Assembly: GCA_937914815.1 (NCBI GenBank)
Contig: CALDMI010000049.1
Location: 1-15,779 of the forward strand
Length of the DNA: 15,779 nt
Direction: 5' to 3'
Source: an uncultured Clostridia bacterium
Lineage (GTDB): Bacteria > Bacillota > Clostridia > Oscillospirales > CAG-272
Part shown: piece after piece, positions 7,827 through 13,665 of the stretch
How the letters are laid out: the number at the start of each line of letters is the position of its first letter
Position numbering within the stretch: the first letter of the stretch is position 1
Notes under the pieces: model-generated
The model's database searches: none
What the model was told of the DNA's origin: nothing
What the model saw: only the letters and a program-made list of their open reading frames with translations
Translations under genes and position numbers: made by a program

Positions 7827-8780
7827 TTAACTCCAACTGCAATTGATAGTAATAATCGTAGCGGGCATTCCGACAATTTGAATATCGAACTTCAAACTTG
7901 TTTCGACTTTGGTAGCTGCATTATGTATACGGAAACTGAATTGCCAACCGCCGTCCATATATAATTCTACCGTATTTGTGCTATTTGGCTTGAACTCAAG
8001 ATTAACAATCCGAGTGGGTAGGCAAGCCACAGGAATATGTATTTGCGGTTTTATTGTTTTGCTCGCTCGATTAAGTTGACCGTGCATATTATATGATTGA
8101 ATGCGTGTGAAGCGCTTTGAATCAACACTAATGACTTTGTAAAAATCAAACTCACCGAGCAGATACTCCACCATTTTTTGTGGAACAGAAGAATCTAATG
8201 CATTGCTACGGTTAAGTTCATCCATAAAAGCCTGCAAAATAGGCACATATACCGTTTTATCTTTTGATGGCAATTCACTCCATTTTTTATTGGCAGCCTT
8301 TTGTTCTGTCAAATAATCGAAAATGGGCTTAATATCATTCCAATAGCTTTCAGAGCAAGGAATACCAAACCACTTATTTCCAAAATCCAAGCCTTTTGCT
8401 AAACGGCTGTGCTTTACGGCAAAATGATTATGTTTAAGACTCAAACCGATTTCCCATTTTACGTCTTTGCGAGCAATCACTATATCTCTGACATCGCCTT
8501 CTTTTCCTTCGTTATCGGTTTGGAGCTTTAGAGATAGAATATCATCGCTATTTTCGATAATCATAGGTTCCATATCAAAAATAGCAGATACAGCGGCAGT
8601 AGCACTCTGCAGAAGAATAGACTTTAATTCATCAGAAATCGTATGCCAAGCGTGTTCGGCAGCGTGATACGCGCTGTTTACTTCAATTTCAGCCTTGCGA
8701 ATTTTATTGATTTCCTGTGATAAAGTCAACAGGCAAATAAATTCATAAGCACGACCTTGATTATTACTTTGTTCGCTCAT
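7827..8780 (-). CDS. HaeIII-family type II restriction endonuclease (predicted GGCC)
   Basis: The ATG at 8780 overlaps the methyltransferase stop (ATGA), with AGGAG at 8790-8786, so translation is coupled. The 317-aa protein starts [13 protein letters not shown], the N-terminal signature I associate with HaeIII-type endonucleases. The likely PD-(D/E)xK core is GDVRD (D96, D99) followed by [11 protein letters not shown] (E110, S114, K116) and [17 protein letters not shown]. Its partner is a close M.HaeIII relative, which supports cleavage at GGCC. The whole reading frame is intact and AT-rich compared with the flanking chromosome, consistent with transfer as a unit. No controller protein or Vsr gene is present. 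The family is firm through context; the exact cut position is inferred. Confidence 0.88.
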   Translation of the reverse strand: MSEQSNNQGRAYEFICLLTLSQEINKIRKAEIEVNSAYHAAEHAWHTISDELKSILLQSATAAVSAIFDMEPMIIENSDDILSLKLQTDNEGKEGDVRDIVIARKDVKWEIGLSLKHNHFAVKHSRLAKGLDFGNKWFGIPCSESYWNDIKPIFDYLTEQKAANKKWSELPSKDKTVYVPILQAFMDELNRSNALDSSVPQKMVEYLLGEFDFYKVISVDSKRFTRIQSYNMHGQLNRASKTIKPQIHIPVACLPTRIVNLEFKPNSTNTVELYMDGGWQFSFRIHNAATKVETSLKFDIQIVGMPATIITINCSWS

Positions 8781-9781
8781 TTTTTCTCCTTTGCTTGTAA
8801 TGCTTGCTTTATTGCAACCGCAACCTCGTAGGCGAGATTTACAGGAACTGCATTGCCAATCATTTTATAAGCGTTGTCCGTATAATCGTAAATAAATCTA
8901 AACGTATCGGGAAACCCTTGAATGCGCGCAATCTCACGAATAGTCATTCTACGGTATAGGTGTTCTTTGCCTTTTACAAATTCACGATGATTCTGAGAAA
9001 TGAAAGTCATTTTAGGGGCTTGCGGGTGTATTTGACATTGTCTGCCTGATGCCTGAACTGTAAATGCTTGTTCGTCCCATGATTTTACTCTATTACGACT
9101 CATAAATATAGGCGAGAATGCCCCCGTAAAATATTCATTATTATTAACAGCGTTAGGGTTGTGATAATTTTTATCACCGGCAGGGACCGCTGTGAATTGT
9201 AAATCCCAAATTGTATCGCGAAGCGTTATTTTTTTATTATTGTCTCTTGTAGAACCTTGAGGAAATTTGAAATCAATATTCAAATCGTTTCTGAAGCCAA
9301 TGTAAAAAACGCGCTTACGCTCTTGCGGCACACCATAGTCCTTAGCATTTACTAAAGTTACAGTCACACTATACCCGCATTCTTTGAACATCTCGATGAT
9401 GTTTTTAACAGCCTCAGAATGTCTGCCAAGCAACATGCCGCTTACATTCTCTGCAAGGAAAAATTTCGGTTGCTTGCTTTTTAATATTCTTATGTATTCG
9501 TAAAAAAGTTGTCCGCGCAAATCGTCAATTCCCCGTTGCGCACCTGCTTCAGACCAGGATTGACAAGGTGGTCCTCCGATTATTCCGTCGATATTGTCGG
9601 GAAAATCGGTATCTTTAGTTTTTCGAATATCGTTTTCTATTAATTTAGTATTGGGATGATTAGCCTTGAAAGTTGCCCAAATCGTCGGGTCAAATTCGTT
9701 TGCTACGGCGACATTAAATCCTGCCTTTTCAAAGCCTAAATCCAACCCACCGCAACCGCTGAACAAACTAATTAAGTTCAT
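8777..9781 (-). CDS. DNA (cytosine-5-)-methyltransferase, M.HaeIII-like (predicted GGCC)
   Basis: The ATG at 9781 has GGAGG at 9794-9790 eight bases upstream. The 334-aa protein matches the length of M.HaeIII (330 aa as I recall it) and shows the m5C methyltransferase motifs in order: SAM-binding [12 protein letters not shown] (7-18), catalytic PCQSW (C73), ENV (111-113), QERKR (153-157), and the C-terminal [11 protein letters not shown] (309-319). Two stretches of the target-recognition region, [10 protein letters not shown] (226-235) and [16 protein letters not shown] (241-256), are almost identical to the M.HaeIII sequence as I remember it, so methylation of the inner C of GGCC is likely. 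It should protect host DNA from the endonuclease encoded immediately downstream with a 4-base overlap. It is placed first in the operon, which lets protection precede restriction after transfer. Confidence 0.95.
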   Translation of the reverse strand: MNLISLFSGCGGLDLGFEKAGFNVAVANEFDPTIWATFKANHPNTKLIENDIRKTKDTDFPDNIDGIIGGPPCQSWSEAGAQRGIDDLRGQLFYEYIRILKSKQPKFFLAENVSGMLLGRHSEAVKNIIEMFKECGYSVTVTLVNAKDYGVPQERKRVFYIGFRNDLNIDFKFPQGSTRDNNKKITLRDTIWDLQFTAVPAGDKNYHNPNAVNNNEYFTGAFSPIFMSRNRVKSWDEQAFTVQASGRQCQIHPQAPKMTFISQNHREFVKGKEHLYRRMTIREIARIQGFPDTFRFIYDYTDNAYKMIGNAVPVNLAYEVAVAIKQALQAKEKK

Positions 9782-9810
9782 TTAAGGCTCCTCCAATAAT
9801 TATTTTCTAC

Positions 9811-9839
9811 ATTATAGCATAAATTTCAATTCTTTTCAA
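9811..9839 (-). promoter_or_regulatory. Promoter of the restriction-modification operon
   Basis: On the minus strand, TTGAAA (9839-9834), a 17-bp spacer and TATAAT (9816-9811) with an extended TGC just before the -10. Transcription would start near 9804, about 22 bases before the methyltransferase ATG. No operator-like palindrome is visible. Confidence 0.8.
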
Positions 9840-10050
9840 CCGCTATTGAGTTTACGGACGCAGAATTTCTGAAAACTTCAAATGATACTTTGGCGAGTTA
9901 TGCCCATACAAGAATTTTCGCGGCATAAAGCCGTCTGCAACGGCTACGGATAAAGAGATACGAACACACCATACGAACCCCGAAATGGATAAAACGACGG
10001 CACGCCGACAATCAAAAAAGCGCATATAAGACCTGATATTTTGTAAAAGA
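9840..10050. other. Intergenic stretch between the restriction operon and tRNA-Ser, possible gene debris
   Basis: No complete gene is seen. On the + strand a frame is open from 9818 to a TAA at 9926-9928 and ends in AIEFTDAEFLKTSNDTLASY plus eight residues. It looks protein-like but has no start or ribosome site and matches nothing I recognise, so it may be the tail of a lost gene. A 6-bp hairpin (AGCCGT/ACGGCT) lies at about 9929-9945. Confidence 0.35.
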
Positions 10051-10090
10051 AAAACCTAAACCAAATACCCTCGTACTCGATTTAGGTTTT
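10051..10090 (-). terminator. Terminator of the tRNA-Ser transcription unit
   Basis: On the minus strand AAAACCTAAA (10090-10081) pairs perfectly with TTTAGGTTTT (10060-10051), 10 bp with a 20-base loop, and runs into TTTTTCTTTT. It begins four bases after the tRNA CCA end. Confidence 0.75.
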
Positions 10091-10093
10091 GAT

Positions 10094-10182
10094 TGGCGGA
10101 GAGGAAGGGATTCGAACCCTTGTGGGCTTTCGCCCAAACGGTTTTCAAGACCGCCTCGTTATGACCGCTTCGATACCTCTCC
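10094..10182 (-). tRNA. tRNA-Ser, anticodon UGA
   Basis: The minus strand folds into a class II cloverleaf of 89 nt including an encoded CCA (10096-10094). The acceptor stem GGAGAGG/CCTCTCC has 7 bp, T8-A9 follow, the D stem is TCG/CGA, and the anticodon stem GCGGT/ACCGT has loop CTTGAAA with anticodon TGA at 10147-10145. The long variable arm GGGC-GAAA-GCCC is typical of tRNA-Ser. The T arm is AAGGG-TTCGAAT-CCCTT and the discriminator is G. UGA reads UCA and other UCN serine codons. It is transcribed from the promoter at 10415-10387, behind two structured repeats. Confidence 0.97.
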
Positions 10183-10214
10183 AAATTAAATGCCGGAGAG
10201 GTTGAGAAGCGGTC
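10163..10214. repeat. Inverted copy of the tRNA-Ser 5' end
   Basis: The first 20 nt of the tRNA (minus strand, 10182-10163) match 10195-10214 on the + strand at 17 of 20 positions, with a 12-base spacer of mostly A and T. In the minus-strand precursor, the end of the upstream repeat unit is therefore complementary to the tRNA acceptor and D-arm 5' strand. Confidence 0.85.
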
Positions 10215-10277
10215 CTCGGTCACCGGCAGGTGAGCGAATACGCTTCGGAACATTCGCCACAGGCGAAATATCCCTCC
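10195..10277 (-). repeat. Structured repeat unit, copy nearer the tRNA
   Basis: 83 nt, bounded by GGAGGG at the minus-strand 5' end and CCTCTCC at the 3' end, which pair (extended by CC/GG outside). Inside are hairpins TTCGCC-TGT-GGCGAA (10267-10253), TCACC-TGCC-GGTGA (10233-10220) and GAGGA-CCGC-TTCTC (10217-10204, one G-U). It shares exact 36-nt (10202-10237) and 22-nt (10249-10270) blocks with the second copy at a 96-nt offset; the 11 nt between the blocks differ. It could be a structured RNA domain or a dispersed repeat element. Confidence 0.8.
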
Positions 10278-10289
10278 GGATTTATAGAC

Positions 10290-10373
10290 GGAGGGAATTG
10301 AGAAGCGGTCCTCGGTCACCGGCAGGTGAGCGAGAAGCTTTCAGAACATTCGCCACAGGCGAAATACCCCTCC
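10290..10373 (-). repeat. Structured repeat unit, promoter-proximal copy
   Basis: 84 nt, closed on the minus strand by GGAGGGG with TCCCTCC (7 bp, last pair G-U), containing the same three hairpins as the other copy (10363-10349, 10329-10316, 10313-10300). It begins only about seven bases after the predicted transcription start, so the primary transcript would open with this fold. No reading frame with a ribosome site crosses it. Confidence 0.8.
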
Positions 10374-10386
10374 AAATCATATGCCT

Positions 10387-10415
10387 ATTATACTATTTTC
10401 CCGCCGGTTTGTCAA
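10387..10415 (-). promoter_or_regulatory. Consensus promoter of the repeat/tRNA-Ser unit
   Basis: On the minus strand: TTGACA (10415-10410), exactly 17 bp, TATAAT (10392-10387), a perfect sigma-70/A-type promoter. Transcription would start near 10380, traverse both repeat units and the tRNA, and stop at 10051, giving a precursor of about 330 nt. Confidence 0.9.
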
Positions 10416-10425
10416 GAGCGAAAGC

Positions 10426-10479
10426 AAAAATACCGCTCCGCAGCGGGGGAGCCGGGGTCCGGCGGGGCTCCCCCGGAGC
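10426..10479 (-). terminator. Terminator of the small lipoprotein operon
   Basis: On the minus strand GGGGGAGCC pairs with GGCTCCCCC (10474-10466 with 10453-10445), and an outer 5-bp stem (10479-10475 with 10439-10435) follows a short bulge. A TTTTT run lies at 10430-10426. It separates this operon from the tRNA promoter just downstream. Confidence 0.75.
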
Positions 10480-10517
10480 CGGAACGCGCAGACGGCGCGC
10501 CTGATGTAAATAATTAT

Positions 10518-10913
10518 TTACTTATTCTCGACCCGGCTTATTGAAATACTGCCCGTCGCGCGCTCGCCGCGGACGGTGACAAGATATCTCCCGTCCCGCT
10601 CTATATTCAGCCGGAAGTCGCTGACGCTGCCGTTTCCACGGTAGATTTCGCCGCCGTCCGGGTCGGTTATAACCATTGTCATACTCCCCTCCGAGCAGGC
10701 AAAGGACACGGCGAGGACATCCCCGGCGCGGAGCGTCAGCGTATGCGTGTCCTCCCCGTCAAGCCACGTCGCCGCGAGAGAATAAGAGGTCGGATTCTTC
10801 ATTCTGCTCCCGCGGAAGTCCCCGCGGCAGTCGCAGGAGGCGAGCGCCGGGATAATGAGCGCGGCACAAAGAAGAACCGCCAAAAAAACAATACCTCTGT
10901 GTGCCCGTTTCAT
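10518..10913 (-). CDS. Small lipoprotein with a beta-sandwich-like domain, 131 aa
   Basis: The ATG at 10913 overlaps the stop of the preceding gene (ATGA), so the two are translationally coupled. A signal peptide with a long hydrophobic core ends in the lipobox L24-A25-S26-C27. After a short linker, the mature ~100 residues look all-beta: HTLTLRAGDVLAVSFACSEG, then SMTMVITDPDGGEIYRGNG, then GRYLVTVRGERATGSISISRV. This spacing resembles the small pre-peptidase C-terminal-type or EMP24/GOLD-like sandwiches, but I cannot assign it. It is expected on the outer face of the membrane. Its partner is a two-helix membrane protein, which suggests a small envelope complex. Function unknown. Confidence 0.82.
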   Translation of the reverse strand: MKRAHRGIVFLAVLLCAALIIPALASCDCRGDFRGSRMKNPTSYSLAATWLDGEDTHTLTLRAGDVLAVSFACSEGSMTMVITDPDGGEIYRGNGSVSDFRLNIERDGRYLVTVRGERATGSISISRVENK

Positions 10914-11107
10914 TTTCTTTTCTCTCCGTATTCTCTGTTATACCGCCTTGTGGCAAGTGTGCCGCCTGTAAGCGACAGCGCGCCGCAGAGCATCCAGAGA
11001 ACGACGGCAAGCACTCCGGTGCCCAAAATGATACACGCCACGGCACATGCGAAGCTTATCACCGCGGATATGTAAAGAAGCATTGACGCCACCAATGTAT
11101 TTTTCAT
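10910..11107 (-). CDS. Small membrane protein with two predicted helices, 65 aa
   Basis: I choose the ATG at 11107 over longer in-frame starts because GGAGG lies six bases upstream and the protein then begins MKNTLVAS followed at once by a hydrophobic segment. Residues 6-28 and 32-50 form two transmembrane helices with a Gly-Thr-Gly turn between them. The C-terminal tail RRYNREYGEKRK is strongly basic and likely cytoplasmic. The stop overlaps the next start (ATGA), so it is probably made in step with the small lipoprotein downstream. No family recognised. Confidence 0.75.
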   Translation of the reverse strand: MKNTLVASMLLYISAVISFACAVACIILGTGVLAVVLWMLCGALSLTGGTLATRRYNREYGEKRK

Positions 11108-11132
11108 ATAATTCCTCCAAAAAATTCCGAAT

Positions 11133-11194
11133 ACGGGACCGCCACGCGACATCGGGGAAAAAGCACCCCCGCACGGCAACATAGACAGTCCCGT
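11133..11194 (-). promoter_or_regulatory. Long structured intergenic hairpin between the response regulator and the small operon
   Basis: On the minus strand three helices stack: 11194-11188 with 11139-11133 (7 bp), 11177-11170 with 11148-11141 (8 bp, two G-U pairs) and 11169-11166 with 11157-11154 (GGGG/CCCC, T-rich loop). A T6 run (11126-11121) follows seven bases later, so it may terminate the kinase/regulator operon or attenuate the next one. Read on the + strand, the outer stem runs straight into TTTTTGTTTTTT and would be a good terminator. Confidence 0.5.
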
Positions 11195-11203
11195 TTTTGT
11201 TTT

Positions 11204-13543
11204 TTACGCCTTGTTTTTCTGCTTGTTTCTGTACATCCGGCTGTCTGCCGCCGCTATCGCCTCTGCAAGAGTGCCGGCGCGGTACGCGCCGCCGACGCTT
11301 ATTCCGAGGTTTATATCCGGGTGCCCCTCAAACACAGAGTCACAAACGCGGCGCCGGAGTCCGTCAAGGAGCGAGAAGAACTCGGATTCCCCGATGCTGC
11401 GGAATATGAGCAGAAACTCGTCTCCGCCGTATCTTATCGTGACGCCCTGCCCCTCTGTCCCGGATATGAGGATCCCCGCGATGTGCCGGAGCGCGGCGTC
11501 ACCGGTCTGGTGACCGTATGTATCGTTTATATTCTTGAACTCGTCGACATCTATTAGAGCCACGGCATCCGCCCCCTCAAGCCCTGCGCCGAAGTCATCA
11601 AGATACATTCTCGAGTAGGCATTTGTCAGCGAGTCCTTATAGAAATCGAGGAGCAGGAGCCTCGTCCTCTCGGACGCGGCATAGGCACGGACGCCGCCGT
11701 GCGCCCTCGCCATCCTGAACGCGAGCTCAAGCACGCACTCTCTGTCCCGGAGCTTCATATACTTCGAGATCACCGCATACAGCTCGCCGTCGTTTCTGGT
11801 CTCGAGCTTTGTCATGAGGTTTTTGCTCTGCATAGCCTCGCAGGATGAGCAGTTCTCGCACCGCTCGCCCCTGCCCCATGTGTCATAGCACCTCGCGCCG
11901 GTCTTTATAATCCCGCCGTCCTCCGAGAAGGCAAGCACGCTGTAATCCTCCGGGTCGACAAGCCTTACAACATCGAATATACTGCGCAATGCCCCGATAG
12001 CACCCTCGGCAGCCGCCGGGTCGTCAAAGGCGCGCTCAAAGCCCACCCTCGAAACCTCGTCATCTATATCTGCGATCTGCCCGAGCACGCTTATATACCG
12101 CTCCCCGCGGAGCGGCCATACCGTCCGCGCCGTGATGCGGTGCCAGCGATGAGCACCGTCGACGGGAATGAGCACGGTCATGGTGATCTCCGGCTGCTCT
12201 CTCGTCGTGCCACAGAGGAGCCCGACAAGCCTGTCCCAGTCCTCAGCCGAAAGAAGCTCTATTCCCCGCCCCTCGGATATAAAGACCGTCTCGACGGCGC
12301 CGCCCCTGTACCAGTCGGTATATGTGACCTTTCTCGCCGGGCAGTCGTACTCAAACTGTATTCCCCCGGCGCAGGACTTGAAAAATTCTTTCTTCACGCG
12401 CTCGTTCTCAAGGAGCCGCCTCTCGCGGTCGTCCTCCGGGAGCCCCTGTTCGCGGAGCATCTCGAGGGTCAGCACCTGTGCCTCTCCCTCATAATCGAAG
12501 GAATACCCGCCTGTCATTGTGCGCAGCTGCGGGGCGACATCGACGAGGCACTGTATAAGGACGGGGTTGAACTCTCCGCACTCGCCGGAGAGCATCATCC
12601 GGAGCGCCTCGTCATGCGGGATTGCCTTTTTATAGCACCGCTCGCTCGTCAGGGCGTCATAGACGTCCGCAACGCCGACAACCTGCGCGGAAATCGGAAT
12701 TTCATCACCCGAAAGTCCGTCCGGGTATCCGTGCCCGTCCCAGCGCTCATGGTGCCAGCGGCAGATCTCCCGCGCTACCCTTGTTATATGCTCCAGATGC
12801 GAGTCCTGTACCGCCGCCACTATCTCATCGCCGTGGACGGTATGTGTCTCCATTACCCGCCGCTCCTCCGGTGTCAGGCGCCCTGGCTTGTTCAGTATCT
12901 CCTCCGGTATCGCCATCTTCCCTATGTCGTGAAGCGGCGAGAGTGCGACTATCGTCGCTATATCCCGCTTTGCCAGATTATATCTGTCGGTCAGGGCGAC
13001 AAGCCGCCGCAGAAGCGCATCGGAGATATTCCGGACGTTAAGCGTATGGCTCCCGGACTCGTTGTTCCGCATCTCCACCGTATGCCCGAAGATATTTATC
13101 ATGGCGTCATTTATTTCCTCGCGCTCATATACCTGGTCGCCGACGAGGCGGACAAGCTGCCGCTGTTTTGAATAGAGCATCAGCGTGTTCTCTACCCGGA
13201 AACGGATAGTGACAGCCGAGAACGGGCGCGAAATGTAGTCTGTCGCGCCGAGATTATACGCCCTCTCAAGAAAGCCGAGATCGCTCTCCGCCGATATGAC
13301 GACGACCGGGATCTCCTCTATCCATCCGCGCTCGTTCATTATCCTGAGAACCTCAAAGCCGTTCATGTGCGGCATATTTATGTCAAGGAGAATTATATCC
13401 GCCTGACACCCGCTGCCGAGCATGTCAACAAGCTCGTCCCCATCCGATGCGTATATATAGTTGTAACTGTCGCCGAGTATCTCGGTTATCATCTCACGGT
13501 TGAGCGCCGAGTCGTCCGCAATCAGAACCTTCTTCGTCACCAT
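11204..13543 (-). CDS. Response regulator with REC, HD-GYP and GGDEF domains (cyclic-di-GMP turnover)
   Basis: The ATG at 13543 is chosen because GGAGG (13556-13552) lies eight bases upstream; GTG codons further up overlap that site. The 779-aa protein holds: a receiver domain (about 1-120; acidic D10/D11, phospho-acceptor D54, S84, with R106-P107 where Lys-Pro is usual); an HD-GYP phosphodiesterase (about 145-340; H205-D206, H264-H265, GHGYP to P274, D293); a PAS-like region (about 390-500); a Cys cluster C552/C562/C565/C568 in a region of unknown fold; and a GGDEF diguanylate cyclase (about 635-779; GGDEF 706-710). HD-GYP degrades and GGDEF makes cyclic-di-GMP, and both active sites look intact. 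No RxxD inhibitory site precedes GGDEF. It lies directly downstream of a hybrid kinase that is its probable phosphodonor. Confidence 0.93.
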   Translation of the reverse strand: MVTKKVLIADDSALNREMITEILGDSYNYIYASDGDELVDMLGSGCQADIILLDINMPHMNGFEVLRIMNERGWIEEIPVVVISAESDLGFLERAYNLGATDYISRPFSAVTIRFRVENTLMLYSKQRQLVRLVGDQVYEREEINDAMINIFGHTVEMRNNESGSHTLNVRNISDALLRRLVALTDRYNLAKRDIATIVALSPLHDIGKMAIPEEILNKPGRLTPEERRVMETHTVHGDEIVAAVQDSHLEHITRVAREICRWHHERWDGHGYPDGLSGDEIPISAQVVGVADVYDALTSERCYKKAIPHDEALRMMLSGECGEFNPVLIQCLVDVAPQLRTMTGGYSFDYEGEAQVLTLEMLREQGLPEDDRERRLLENERVKKEFFKSCAGGIQFEYDCPARKVTYTDWYRGGAVETVFISEGRGIELLSAEDWDRLVGLLCGTTREQPEITMTVLIPVDGAHRWHRITARTVWPLRGERYISVLGQIADIDDEVSRVGFERAFDDPAAAEGAIGALRSIFDVVRLVDPEDYSVLAFSEDGGIIKTGARCYDTWGRGERCENCSSCEAMQSKNLMTKLETRNDGELYAVISKYMKLRDRECVLELAFRMARAHGGVRAYAASERTRLLLLDFYKDSLTNAYSRMYLDDFGAGLEGADAVALIDVDEFKNINDTYGHQTGDAALRHIAGILISGTEGQGVTIRYGGDEFLLIFRSIGESEFFSLLDGLRRRVCDSVFEGHPDINLGISVGGAYRAGTLAEAIAAADSRMYRNKQKNKA

Positions 13544-13644
13544 ATGCACCACCTCCGATGAGAAAGTGTGCGCGTCCCGGTCCTATGCCGCGCGGTGGCG
13601 CTTGCAATTCTTTTTTTGTTATCCGGAAATATCCTGCTCTGCAT
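13537..13644 (-). CDS. Possible 35-aa leader ORF between the kinase and the response regulator
   Basis: An ATG at 13644 has GGAGG (13656-13652) seven bases upstream. The 35-codon frame (MQSRIFPDNKKRIASATARH, then an Arg-rich tail ending WCIW) stops at 13539-13537, overlapping the regulator ATG at 13543-13541 by seven bases. It could be a coupling leader peptide or chance. Composition is not clearly protein-like and I know no homologue. Confidence 0.3.
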   Translation of the reverse strand: MQSRIFPDNKKRIASATARHRTGTRTLSHRRWCIW

Positions 13645-13665
13645 TACCTGTCCTCCCGGAGTGTC

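Noticed and set aside
7490..10050. Integrative element with attachment sites at the tRNA
   Set aside because: No integrase, relaxase or direct repeat of the tRNA 3' end is visible, so only compositional and positional evidence supports an island.
10056..10319. Minus-strand ORF of 87 aa across the tRNA and first repeat
   Set aside because: It is a translation of the tRNA-Ser and the structured repeats; it has no ribosome site and its composition follows the RNA elements.
10195..10373. CRISPR array
   Set aside because: There are only two copies, the units are internally structured with 36- and 22-nt identical blocks, and there are no uniform spacers or cas genes.
10190..10544. Plus-strand ORFs over the repeats and GC-rich terminator
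   Set aside because: They read repeat and terminator sequence with Arg/Gly/Ala-rich low-complexity product and no ribosome site.
11108..11182. Longer start for the 65-aa membrane protein
   Set aside because: The extension translates the structured intergenic hairpin, while the ATG at 11107 has GGAGG six bases upstream and starts right at the first helix.
12140..13171. 343-aa plus-strand ORF opposite the response regulator
   Set aside because: It is an antisense shadow in GC-rich DNA; the opposite strand encodes complete REC and HD-GYP domains with catalytic motifs.
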